A stretch of 17,039 nt of DNA, taken from NCBI GenBank assembly GCA_003170575.1, contig PMZB01000191.1:1-17039 (forward strand), written 5' to 3'. Below, in pieces: positions 1 through 7,009 of the stretch. The position numbers were made by a program, and so were the translations under genes. Under the pieces are notes generated by a model, which saw only the letters and a program-made list of their open reading frames with translations, did not search any database and had not been told where the DNA came from. The stretch comes from Chlamydiia bacterium. GTDB lineage: Bacteria > Chlamydiota > Chlamydiia > Chlamydiales > FEN-1388. Each line of letters begins with the position of its first letter. The first letter of the stretch is position 1.

Positions 1-13
1 CCCTTAAAATTAT

Positions 14-18
14 AGAGG
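14..18 (+). promoter_or_regulatory. Ribosome binding site of the Inc-like gene
   Basis: AGAGG lies 5 nt before the ATG at 24 and fixes that start. The promoter lies outside or at the edge of the window. Confidence 0.6.
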
Positions 19-23
19 TTATT

Positions 24-536
24 ATGGATCATATTGGTGGTGCTTTAAACTCAGTCTTTGAACCTATAAAAAATTTTGCCCATGACGTAGAACTTTTTAA
101 AAAAGAAGAGAATCCTGAAATCCAAAATTTGCGAGGAATTTCTCTTGCCCTTAAAGTGGGAGGAGTTTTTTTTGGAATTGCTGCGGCGGCGGCGGTTGTT
201 TACGGGATGGTAGGATTAGTTACTTTATCTCCTGGAGTTGTACTTATTAATGGGATAGCATTTACAATCAATGCCGTTATATCACATGATTTACTCAAAT
301 TTTCATCCAATACGGAAACGGCAATTCAAAAATACAATCAACAAAAAGAACCAACTGTTTTCGACCAGGCTTGTCAGACTTTGCAAGCTATCTGGGATAA
401 GATACGTCAAAATGTGCAACCTGAAAGCAATGATCCATTTGACTTTCTCCTGAAAGATACAATCGTTTTTGGCACAATTTACCATCTGTTTATCGCCCAA
501 CCAGAACAGTCTGTTCAACATCCTCATACCAATTAA
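24..536 (+). CDS. Inc-like small membrane protein with paired hydrophobic segments
   Basis: A 170-aa protein of unknown function, starting at an ATG behind AGAGG. Two adjacent hydrophobic stretches, about residues 43-68 and 71-88, are separated only by a Ser-Pro-Gly turn. They sit between a charged N-terminus (about 1-40) and a hydrophilic C-terminal tail. This bilobed arrangement is the hallmark of chlamydial inclusion-membrane (Inc) proteins, which are type III secreted and inserted into the inclusion membrane of the host cell. No cleavable signal peptide is visible, as expected for that class. The first lobe contains five alanines encoded by GCT plus four GCG codons, a slippage-prone tract. 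An Inc role is inferred from architecture only; an ordinary inner-membrane protein is the alternative. Confidence 0.7.
   Translation: MDHIGGALNSVFEPIKNFAHDVELFKKEENPEIQNLRGISLALKVGGVFFGIAAAAAVVYGMVGLVTLSPGVVLINGIAFTINAVISHDLLKFSSNTETAIQKYNQQKEPTVFDQACQTLQAIWDKIRQNVQPESNDPFDFLLKDTIVFGTIYHLFIAQPEQSVQHPHTN
183..195 (+). repeat. GCG trinucleotide tract in the Inc-like gene
   Basis: Four consecutive GCG codons (followed by a further G) encode part of a five-alanine run in the first hydrophobic lobe. It is in frame, so length changes would add or remove alanines without a frameshift. Confidence 0.6.
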
Positions 537-617
537 GGGACTGGAAAAAATTAATTCCCCTGAAAACCCTTCCTATGTTCCAATGACAGAAGGTTCTAGT
601 TTTTGGGGGAAAGTTTC

Positions 618-1751
618 ATGCGAATACTTTTATTACAGCATGTTGGAAGTAGATATGGCGTTTTAAAAGGCATGTCAGAGGCTTTATACTCGGCATTTAT
701 TCGCCAAGGCATAGAAACCACTCTATTTGATGCGTGGGATCAAGGTCCATCTGAGCTCTTGCGCTGTATTGATGAGTGGAAGCCAGAGTATACTTTTAGC
801 ATAAATCTTTTCGCCCACAAAGAACTCCCATTCGATTCGTACGGTATAAATCATATTGTCCTTTGCGTAGACGCTCTGAGTAACTATAAAGGATTAAACG
901 AGGGGGAAATTGAGTCCAAGCACCTAAACTGTCTCTTTGTAGATGCATACTCCAGCGACCTTTATAAGGCTCGTGGTGGGCGTGCATGCTGGTTTCCCCA
1001 CGCAATCTCTGAAGAGCTGCTTGATGAGATACAAACAAAAAAAGTACTTCCTTGGACAGAGCGCCCTTATGAGGTAGTTCTTTTAGGCTCCTATATTGAT
1101 CCCAAAGAAGAACTCATGCTTTGGCGGAACCTATTTTCCAAAAAGCAGATCGATACGCTCTGTTCTCTGGCCGAAGAGCTGCTGGAGGATGCCAGTCTTT
1201 CTTTCCAACATACACTCCTTGCTTTTCTGAACAACAACCCTTCTTTCTGCGAAATTTTAAAGAAAAACTCCCTTTCTGTTTTTCAATTCATCTCAAGTTT
1301 GGAATCGTACATGCGTGGTGTGGATAGGAAAAGACTGGCTCAGGCATTCCCTGGAGCACATATCCACATTTTCGGTGAGGGATGGCAGCCTTTTCCAGGA
1401 TGCACGATCCATCCGCCAGTTCCCTTTCTTTCTGTTTTTGAAGTGTGTACACAAGCTAAAGTTGTAGTAAATAGCACTCCCACAATCCGTCGAGGATACC
1501 ATGAGAGGCTGTTTCTTGGATTAGCTTCCGGCGCTCTTGTCGTGACGAGCAAAGCTGATGTTCCACATTTAGAACAGGCAAAATCCCTTCTCCAGTATAC
1601 AACAAGCTCTTTGCCCCATCTTCATGAACGCGTAAAAAACATGGAACAGCTCCCTCCTGCCCTGGAATGGTTACGGAAGAATCACACTTGGGATGTACGG
1701 ATAAAAAATCTGCGACAGCAAATGGTTGAAAGTGAAGACCCACACAAGTAA
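618..1751 (+). CDS. CgeB-type glycosyltransferase (GT-B fold)
   Basis: A 377-aa cytosolic protein resembling the CgeB/glycosyl transferases group 1 family, which transfers a sugar from an activated donor. The N-terminal half starts with a short Rossmann strand (residues 1-8, MRILLLQH) followed by a Gly-rich turn. The C-terminal half carries the donor-binding region: FGEGW at 252-256, a conserved VVNSTPTIRRG segment at 283-293 and HERLFLGLASGALVVTS at 295-311, the classical place for nucleotide-sugar contacts. A TTG at 603 could extend it by five codons, but the ATG at 618 sits 7 nt behind GGGGGA and gives a normal family N-terminus. It is alone on its strand, convergent with the 132-aa gene. 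The sugar and acceptor are unknown; lipopolysaccharide or surface glycan modification is a guess. Confidence 0.8.
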   Translation: MRILLLQHVGSRYGVLKGMSEALYSAFIRQGIETTLFDAWDQGPSELLRCIDEWKPEYTFSINLFAHKELPFDSYGINHIVLCVDALSNYKGLNEGEIESKHLNCLFVDAYSSDLYKARGGRACWFPHAISEELLDEIQTKKVLPWTERPYEVVLLGSYIDPKEELMLWRNLFSKKQIDTLCSLAEELLEDASLSFQHTLLAFLNNNPSFCEILKKNSLSVFQFISSLESYMRGVDRKRLAQAFPGAHIHIFGEGWQPFPGCTIHPPVPFLSVFEVCTQAKVVVNSTPTIRRGYHERLFLGLASGALVVTSKADVPHLEQAKSLLQYTTSSLPHLHERVKNMEQLPPALEWLRKNHTWDVRIKNLRQQMVESEDPHK

Positions 1752-1764
1752 TGACTTGTGTGGG
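1739..1764. terminator. Hairpin between convergent genes, probable terminator
   Basis: A perfect 10-bp inverted repeat (CCCACACAAG and CTTGTGTGGG) with a 6-nt loop. It starts inside the last codons of the glycosyltransferase and ends just before the stop of the minus-strand 132-aa gene. No clear T tract follows on the plus strand and only a weak one follows on the minus strand, so termination strength is uncertain. Confidence 0.55.
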
Positions 1765-1771
1765 AGGGAAG

Positions 1772-2170
1772 TTACGCCATCACCAATACATTTTTATAGA
1801 TGTGATTTCCGACTATATGTGTCGCCCAGCGTATTCCTGAATGAACAGCCTTCACAGCAGTTCCTACAGGAAACACCGTAGCATAAGCACATCCTGTTGC
1901 AAAAGTGCCAAAAATACGTCGCGCAATAAATTCAATCACAAGACGGGGATTTATGATATAGTATGCGTTTGAAACATCACGACCTTTTGTTTTATACGTT
2001 ACTTCTCTTGTAAAAAAATTTGTGCTCTTAATTTTTTGAGAGCCTACTTCTGGGGTATCGGTCAAATGCCAACTGAAGTCAGCTGATGCAAAGCTCCAAG
2101 TTTTCCCAGGCATACTGATTAATGACTCTCCATACAAAGATGGGTCTGAACTACTTGTACTTAAAGACAT
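1772..2170 (-). CDS. Hypothetical protein, 132 aa
   Basis: Not recognised. The start is the ATG at 2170, 8 nt behind a perfect GGAGG; an upstream in-frame TTG would add five residues but overlaps that binding site. The N-terminus is Ser/Thr-rich (MSLSTSSSD), a composition often seen in type III secretion signals. The C-terminal third (about residues 85-115) is rich in Gly, Ala, Val and aromatic residues and may associate with membrane, but it has no clean transmembrane helix. It is the last gene before the convergent glycosyltransferase and lies downstream of the 441-aa gene, with about 150 bp between them. Confidence 0.65.
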   Translation of the reverse strand: MSLSTSSSDPSLYGESLISMPGKTWSFASADFSWHLTDTPEVGSQKIKSTNFFTREVTYKTKGRDVSNAYYIINPRLVIEFIARRIFGTFATGCAYATVFPVGTAVKAVHSGIRWATHIVGNHIYKNVLVMA

Positions 2171-2225
2171 GGCTTTTACCTCCAATAAATATTTTCAAAC
2201 ATCGGGGCCATAAGAGACGACTTGT

Positions 2226-2321
2226 TTATAGATTAATCAGTCCTTTTGATGCCAGCAAGAAAAAGATATTTCCTGAAGCGCCAAAGATCTTTTTCAAGAG
2301 AGCTTCAACTTGTTTAGGCAT
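2226..2321 (-). CDS. Possible 31-codon small ORF
   Basis: A short ORF beginning at an ATG one base after the TAG of the 441-aa gene. No good ribosome binding site precedes it, so it would depend on translational coupling. Ten residues (EALLKKIFGA) and their codons nearly match a segment of the metallo-beta-lactamase-fold gene at 3956-3987, in the same reading frame. It may be a real coupled peptide, a degraded gene end, or the true C-terminus of the 441-aa gene reached by a frameshift. Weakly supported. Confidence 0.25.
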   Translation of the reverse strand: MPKQVEALLKKIFGASGNIFFLLASKGLINL

Positions 2322-2322
2322 A

Positions 2323-3648
2323 CTATTTTGGAAGTTGCTCAGCAGTATCCATTGGAACCGGACACGTGGCCTCAGTTTCTTCTCTCCAGTCTTGGAACTG
2401 CTTTTTAAACTTCTCCGCCATTTGACACATATGCTGTTGATACCGTGTCTCCAATTCTGACTTGGGCTGGTAATTTTCCCAGCCTGCCGAGAAAGCATTC
2501 AATAATTGGTCTAGTGGTACCAAGGATTGACAGCTCAGAATGTGCTTTCTACAATATTTCAATAGAACTGGACCGAACTCTTGTGCAATTTCTGGAATCA
2601 GGGATAAAACAGCATACTCAGTCAAGATCCAGAGCAGATCATCTTTTGAATATTTTTCCAGAACTTCCCTTGAAAGAGGCTGAGGCTTTTGTTCCACGGA
2701 TAAAATTCGGTGAAAAAACAACCGAATAATTTTCCAGTTCTCAAACGCTTGTGGATCGTTTAGTACTCGCTCTGTCTCACGAAAAGCTGACTCACAGTTT
2801 TGTGCCAAAACAGCAGTGGGCGCGTCGGGCAATATGAAAGAATCCCACAAACCTGGTATATCGAGAAGTGGTCTAAACAGTTGCTTACAGGCTTCTCGAA
2901 AAGCTATAAACAAATCGAGGTTGAGAGGCTCGGGGCTTTCTACCCCCTGATCAGATAAGTCCCTACGTCTCTCTTCAGCCACAAATGATTCTGCATTAAT
3001 TAGAAACAACTTGAACTGTTGATTTTGAAACCGAAGTGATTTTACCACCTCTAACTCTTTATCTGTAGCTGCAGCTCCTTTTTCATTCAATCCATCGACA
3101 GCTGCATTGAGAACTTTTTTTGAAAACCGCTCTGCAATATGTAAAAACTTACAACCGTCCTCTAGCGCCTCTATTGTAAGAGGGGGGAGATTACTGTTCT
3201 TCTGAAAAAAGCCTGTGATAATCCTGGTGAGTCTTTTACCTATGAATACATTAAATTCCTCCTTCGTTGTAGGCAAAGGAAGGGCTGCGTCAGTCTCCGG
3301 AACTTGTTTCATCGGATCTTCAGCTCTCACATTCAGTATGAGAGATAGCATGCTGTTTTCGAGGGATGCCCCTTTCGCAGAAATACTTATCCACTGCTTT
3401 ACATAGGAGCAACAAAGAGGAAGTATTTCCTTCAATCTCCCTCGTAGCGTCTGCTGAGCTTCTGGGAAAGTAGGGTCTAGGTCGTCCCAAAGCTTTTTGA
3501 TACGCTCTACTATAGTCCCTATAGCTTCTAAAATCTGTGTATCTGCCCTCACACTATTGAGGACACTATTGAGGATTTCAGATTCGAGCAAATTCCCTAT
3601 CGCTGGAGAAAGCGTAAATGATCCTAGACTTATTGGAAAGCCACTCAT
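2323..3648 (-). CDS. Hypothetical protein, 441 aa, mostly helical
   Basis: Not recognised. The ATG at 3648 is preceded at 8 nt by GAGG; the GTG three codons earlier lies within that binding site. The product is hydrophilic, apparently almost entirely alpha-helical, with many Leu/Glu/Lys/Arg-rich stretches. It has no signal peptide and no convincing transmembrane segment. A Pro-rich junction near residue 120 (PLPTTKEE) and another near 237 (GVESPEPLNLD) could separate helical domains. It precedes the 132-aa gene on the same strand. Large helical orphan proteins of this sort in Chlamydiae are often secreted effectors, but nothing in the sequence proves that. Confidence 0.75.
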   Translation of the reverse strand: MSGFPISLGSFTLSPAIGNLLESEILNSVLNSVRADTQILEAIGTIVERIKKLWDDLDPTFPEAQQTLRGRLKEILPLCCSYVKQWISISAKGASLENSMLSLILNVRAEDPMKQVPETDAALPLPTTKEEFNVFIGKRLTRIITGFFQKNSNLPPLTIEALEDGCKFLHIAERFSKKVLNAAVDGLNEKGAAATDKELEVVKSLRFQNQQFKLFLINAESFVAEERRRDLSDQGVESPEPLNLDLFIAFREACKQLFRPLLDIPGLWDSFILPDAPTAVLAQNCESAFRETERVLNDPQAFENWKIIRLFFHRILSVEQKPQPLSREVLEKYSKDDLLWILTEYAVLSLIPEIAQEFGPVLLKYCRKHILSCQSLVPLDQLLNAFSAGWENYQPKSELETRYQQHMCQMAEKFKKQFQDWREETEATCPVPMDTAEQLPK

Positions 3649-3820
3649 ACAATACACCTCAAAATAAATTAATAAAAAGGGCCGGCTAGATCTTAATCGC
3701 TATTTTTGATTTCTGCCATAGCAAAAACAGGAGCATTACATTCTTAATTATGTGGAAGCAATAAGAAATATAAAAACTGTTGTTAAAAAAAACAGAAAAC
3801 CGTTCCCACACAACTCAAAC
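3649..3820. other. AT-rich intergenic spacer
   Basis: 172 bp between two minus-strand genes, with A/T runs. It should hold the end of the hydrolase transcript and the promoter of the 441-aa gene. No convincing hairpin-plus-T terminator, and no -35/-10 pair with good spacing, was found. Confidence 0.5.
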
Positions 3821-4705
3821 TTACACTCGTTTCCACCAGAGAACATTATCCTTAAAGGACACTTCTATTTGCTTCAAATCAAGAAGATAGGAAAGAAATG
3901 ATCTTATGGTGCTTCCTGCAAGAACATACTGGTTAAAGTCGAGTGTTAGGGCGTAAGCGTCAAATATTTTTTTCAAGAGAGCTTCAAAATTTAGCGGCCC
4001 CACTAACTCCTGCAAAATAAGCTCACAGAGCTGGTTGACCTTTTCCCTATTCATCTGAACAAGTGGACGGATGTCTGCTGTGGGTTCGGCATGAGACGGT
4101 ACAAAAATCTTTGCTTGCGTTTGTTCGAGCATGGAGAGAGTTTGCAAAAAGGCTTCTACGTCATATATGAAGGGAATTTTATACTTGTCTAAAATTTCCT
4201 TTTTAAAAACACTGTCAGCAACAAAGAAAACTTCATCTAACGTTAAAACCCCTATCATACCCATGAAGTGGCCTGGCAAGGGGATTGCTTTGAGAGGCGT
4301 CCCGCTTATTTCTCCTGCCTCCACAATGTCAGTAACAATTGAGGCTTGAGCAAGCAGAAATTTATTTCGCAATGGTGCAGCAGGATATGCACCGAATAAG
4401 AAGGAAGGTTCCAGGAATGGATATTTTATGAAGGCGGATTCAAGGCCGCTTGCAGCTATACGGCAACCTGTTTTTTCATGAAAATACGCATTGCCTCCCA
4501 TATGATCAGCATTAGAATGAGTGTTTACAATCATTGTCAAATTCCACCCATTTGCCTGAAGATGGGACAACACTTTTTTTGCTGCATCTTTATCATTGCC
4601 ACTGTCAATCAAAATAACTTCCGACTCCCCTGTCTTAACAAGGCCTATATTCGCAGGAGATTGAATGTACCAGGTATTACCCTGGATATTGATGAGTTCA
4701 TACAT
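3821..4705 (-). CDS. Metallo-beta-lactamase-fold metallohydrolase
   Basis: A 294-aa cytosolic hydrolase of the MBL superfamily. The zinc motif is THSNADHMGG at 62-71, giving H63, N65, D67 and H68, so the usual second histidine of HxHxDH is asparagine. Further ligands are H146 (PLPGHFMG), D164 (FVADS) and H205 (PSHAEP). HSNADH rather than HSHADH appears in some bacterial MBL subfamilies, so the enzyme may still be active with an altered site. Residues about 215-294 form a C-terminal helical extension that may bind substrate. The ATG at 4705 lies 8 nt behind AGGAGC and overlaps the stop of the upstream alpha/beta hydrolase by 8 nt, so the two are co-translated. The substrate is unknown; thioester or lactone hydrolysis is plausible. 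Confidence 0.85.
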   Translation of the reverse strand: MYELINIQGNTWYIQSPANIGLVKTGESEVILIDSGNDKDAAKKVLSHLQANGWNLTMIVNTHSNADHMGGNAYFHEKTGCRIAASGLESAFIKYPFLEPSFLFGAYPAAPLRNKFLLAQASIVTDIVEAGEISGTPLKAIPLPGHFMGMIGVLTLDEVFFVADSVFKKEILDKYKIPFIYDVEAFLQTLSMLEQTQAKIFVPSHAEPTADIRPLVQMNREKVNQLCELILQELVGPLNFEALLKKIFDAYALTLDFNQYVLAGSTIRSFLSYLLDLKQIEVSFKDNVLWWKRV

Positions 4706-5618
4706 GAGTTATTGCTCCTAGAAACGCCTCTATCTGATCGAAATATTTTTTTGGCGCTTCGATATAGGGAAAGTGGCCGCACTTTTTCAAGAGGACATAT
4801 TTGGAATGGGGAATACTTCTGTGAATAGCCTCTGCGGTAATCGGAGGGATCTGATCGCTATCTCCATGGATCACAAGTGTGGGAATGTCTAACTTTTTGA
4901 GTGCGGGATGCAAATTGAATGGTTTATTCAATAATGTTTCTTGAAAGCATTCATAGACTTGCTCTGAATGAATCGCAGCGGTAGGTGACATTCGTACGTT
5001 GAGGTCTTTGACATTCTCTGGGCGAAAGAAACAGGGCCGAAATAAGGTTGGGAAATATTTTTCCACAACATCAGGATCCCCTACCTTAAATTCTTTGGAT
5101 GCCTTAAGAGCCTCGAGTTGGGCTTGGATTGGCACACTTCGTTTATTCCATTCCTGAGCATACAAGGCCCAATCCTCTGCAGAAGCTGGCATGGAGTTGG
5201 ATAAGATGAGTTTGTCAACCTGATCTGGATGGGCGATTGCATAGCTCATAGCCACAAAACTGCCCCATGAATGCCCCAGGAGCGAGATTTTTTCGAAATG
5301 GAATGCCTTACGAACTGCATCAAGATCCTGAACAAAGGTTTCAACAGTCATGGTGTTGAGATTAATCTCCCCTGTAGACCTGCCACAACCTCGTTGATCA
5401 TACAGAATCACAAATGAATTTTGCGCAAGTTGCAGCATGTAAGGAAGCAGGTAATCCTGGGAAAGGCCTATGCCTCCATGCAGAACAACAAGAGGATTGC
5501 CTTTTCCAGCTGTTTGATAAAAAAGTTGGGCATTCTCGACAGGGATAAACCCTTCTTGGCACCTGAGAGGGTATTTTTTGAGCATATATTTTCTATTGGT
5601 TTCTTTGGCCGAGCGCAT
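4698..5618 (-). CDS. Proline iminopeptidase-like alpha/beta hydrolase (S33 type)
   Basis: A 306-aa serine hydrolase. HGG at 47-49 supplies the oxyanion hole and DQRGCGRS at 74-81 is typical of proline iminopeptidases and relatives. GHSWGS at 115-120 carries the nucleophile Ser117, Asp255 (HGDSDQI) is the acid and His282 (CGHFPYIE) the base, so the triad is complete. The segment about 142-215 is the helical cap that sets specificity. The family removes N-terminal proline or hydrolyses related esters or amides; the exact substrate cannot be read from sequence. The start is uncertain: the ATG at 5618 sits only 2 nt after a good -10 element, so Met12 (5585) may be the true start, or the mRNA may initiate just upstream. 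First gene of the pair with the MBL-fold hydrolase. Confidence 0.88.
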   Translation of the reverse strand: MRSAKETNRKYMLKKYPLRCQEGFIPVENAQLFYQTAGKGNPLVVLHGGIGLSQDYLLPYMLQLAQNSFVILYDQRGCGRSTGEINLNTMTVETFVQDLDAVRKAFHFEKISLLGHSWGSFVAMSYAIAHPDQVDKLILSNSMPASAEDWALYAQEWNKRSVPIQAQLEALKASKEFKVGDPDVVEKYFPTLFRPCFFRPENVKDLNVRMSPTAAIHSEQVYECFQETLLNKPFNLHPALKKLDIPTLVIHGDSDQIPPITAEAIHRSIPHSKYVLLKKCGHFPYIEAPKKYFDQIEAFLGAITHV

Positions 5619-5625
5619 TTATGAT
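5596..5625 (+). promoter_or_regulatory. Candidate promoter of the flavin-reductase operon
   Basis: TTGGTT (5596-5601) and TATGAT (5620-5625) are 18 bp apart on the plus strand. The -10 overlaps that of the divergent minus-strand promoter almost exactly. Confidence 0.4.
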
Positions 5626-5649
5626 ACAGCAGTGTGAGTTAGGCATCAA
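5621..5649 (-). promoter_or_regulatory. Sigma-70-type promoter of the alpha/beta hydrolase pair
   Basis: On the minus strand TTGATG (5644-5649) and TATCAT (5621-5626) are separated by exactly 17 bp. The expected start point falls at or just inside the annotated ATG. Confidence 0.5.
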
Positions 5650-5670
5650 TTTATTAAGGAGGAGGGAAAA

Positions 5671-6207
5671 ATGGTGAAAAAATTAATCCCCTTATCTGAG
5701 GTGTATCGTCTTTTAGAGCCAGGGCCGGTGGTACTTGTTACAACCTGTTTTAAAAATGAGACGAATGTGATGGCAATGTCATGGCACATGATGATCGATT
5801 TCGTGCCGCCGCTTGTTGGATGCGTGATGAGTGACCAAAACTACTCCTACCGACTGTTAGAAAGCTCAGGAGAGTGTGTTCTCAATATACCGACTGTCGA
5901 GCTCATCCACACAGTGGTTGGCGTGGGAAATTGTTCTGGAGAAACCTGCAACAAGTTCGAAAAATTTCATCTGACGCAAGAGCCTGCATCCCAGGTCAAG
6001 GCGCCTCTTCTCAAAGAATGCTATGTGAATCTTGAATGCAAGGTTATAGACACTTCTTTGGTTAAAAAATATGGCCTCTTTATCTTAGAAGTTGTCAAAG
6101 GCTGGGTTCGAACCACGAGGAAAAGGCCCCTCACAATTCATCACTGCGGCAAAGGCAACTTTGTGGTGGATGGAAAGATGATGAAGCTTCCTTCGGAGAA
6201 GTTATGA
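5671..6207 (+). CDS. Flavin reductase-like, FMN-binding split-barrel protein
   Basis: A 178-aa protein of the flavin reductase-like/flavoredoxin family. PGPVVLVTT at 17-25, NVMAMSWHMMIDF at 32-44, and PLVGCVMSDQNYSYRLLESSGECVLNIP-type sequence over 47-74 form the split barrel that binds FMN. The GNCSGETCNKF region (86-96) is the dimer/flavin loop typical of this family. Such proteins reduce FMN or use bound FMN for electron transfer. The ATG at 5671 has a very strong site, AAGGAGG, 8 nt upstream. It is the first gene of a plus-strand operon; its TGA overlaps the next ATG by 4 nt. The physiological partner is unknown. A diiron hemerythrin-like protein is encoded nearby but on the opposite strand. 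Confidence 0.87.
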   Translation: MVKKLIPLSEVYRLLEPGPVVLVTTCFKNETNVMAMSWHMMIDFVPPLVGCVMSDQNYSYRLLESSGECVLNIPTVELIHTVVGVGNCSGETCNKFEKFHLTQEPASQVKAPLLKECYVNLECKVIDTSLVKKYGLFILEVVKGWVRTTRKRPLTIHHCGKGNFVVDGKMMKLPSEKL

Positions 6208-6530
6208 ATACCCCCTTCGGACTGTGTTTGCCATTAAATCACTACCAAAGCGAGATGAACTTGATCGTCTTGAATCAAGTCCATGCCTTTGTCGCAATAC
6301 CAGGCGAGTTAAGTTGCATCTATGATGAGCAGTTAAAACAGATAGGCAAACAGCTAGGCTACAGCCATGTTTCTATCTTAGGCCTCACCAACGACGCCCA
6401 TGGGTATATTATCCTGCCTGAATCCTGGAAGCATAAAACACAAGAATCAGGCCTTTCTTTTGGCGGAGAAAATTACGGAGAGGAAACTAAAAATCGGGCT
6501 GAAGATCTGTTAAAAAGGAGTAATTTATGA
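6204..6530 (+). CDS. Fragment resembling the end of the neutral ceramidase catalytic domain
   Basis: A 108-aa ORF starting in an ATGA overlap with the flavin reductase gene. It resembles the last portion of the neutral/alkaline ceramidase N-terminal (catalytic) domain. AFVAIPGELSCIYDEQLKQI-type sequence at 29-48 matches the conserved PGE segment. LGLTNDAHGYIILPESW (59-75) corresponds to the 'G-x-x-N-x-x-x-G-Y' segment, and FGGENYGEETKNRAEDLL (86-103) to the following Tyr/Gly/Glu segment. Family members are several hundred residues long with zinc ligands located earlier, so this piece lacks most of the active site. It is either a truncated remnant kept in an operon or a stand-alone domain. Ceramidases cleave the amide of ceramide to sphingosine. 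The identification is by motif and moderately sure. Confidence 0.6.
   Translation: MNTPFGLCLPLNHYQSEMNLIVLNQVHAFVAIPGELSCIYDEQLKQIGKQLGYSHVSILGLTNDAHGYIILPESWKHKTQESGLSFGGENYGEETKNRAEDLLKRSNL
6513..6520 (+). promoter_or_regulatory. Ribosome binding site for the 160-aa protein
   Basis: AAAAGGAG lies 6 nt before the ATG at 6527, inside the 3' end of the ceramidase-like ORF. Confidence 0.6.
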
Positions 6531-7009
6531 TAGATAGAGCAATAACGTGTGTTCAGGGATATATAATCGCTCGTTCCAATAAATTTATTTATAGAAACAC
6601 AGGCCCCTATTCGGGAGAAGAAGGGACTCGTGCTCTGGGCAGACTGGAAAATAGAGCTGTAATGGCATTGAGCGTTGGGATAACGAGTCTCATGGATTAT
6701 GTGAAGTTTCCTTTGGCTACCATAGAAGAACTGATGAAAGGAATTTTATTAACTCCTACAGCTCCTTTCAGTAAGAATTTAGCAAAATGCTGTGGTTCTC
6801 ACTATTGTCACGCTCTAGATTATGCACTCCTTGTTCCTAAAAAACTATTTTTAGGGACAGTAGACGACGTAAAATGTTTATATACAAGCCTAAAGGCTCC
6901 TCATCTGATCCCTGCTTTTTATCTTCCGTCCTATTACGGTGCACTATTGTTTGTCATGCATAGGTTTACCCCAAATCAAGCAAAGTATCCCTCAATCTAT
7001 TTGTCATAG
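6527..7009 (+). CDS. Hypothetical protein, 160 aa
   Basis: Not recognised. It begins in an ATGA overlap with the ceramidase-like ORF behind its own AAAAGGAG, so it is third in a coupled operon. Residues about 37-70 (ENRAVMALSVGITSLMDYVK onward) look like an amphipathic helical region. About 130-147 (PAFYLPSYYGALLFVM) are aromatic and hydrophobic and could be a single membrane-associated segment. Cys86, Cys87 and Cys93 cluster with two histidines (CCGSHYCH), a possible metal site though short. Its last 44 bp overlap the end of the convergent hemerythrin-like gene. The lineage-restricted look suggests a chlamydial family; function unknown. Confidence 0.68.
   Translation: MIDRAITCVQGYIIARSNKFIYRNTGPYSGEEGTRALGRLENRAVMALSVGITSLMDYVKFPLATIEELMKGILLTPTAPFSKNLAKCCGSHYCHALDYALLVPKKLFLGTVDDVKCLYTSLKAPHLIPAFYLPSYYGALLFVMHRFTPNQAKYPSIYLS

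Noticed and set aside
537..617. Promoter for the glycosyltransferase (TTAATT-17-TATGTT)
   Set aside because: Spacing is fine but the -35 matches consensus at only about half the positions; not convincing.
2122..2460. 112-codon plus-strand ORF
   Set aside because: Antisense to the ends of two minus-strand genes, unnatural Phe/Leu/Arg-rich composition, no ribosome binding site.
3661..3800. Possible hairpins as terminator or small RNA
   Set aside because: Only 5-bp stems (GCTAT/ATAGC, CTGTT/AACAG) with large loops; below what can be supported.
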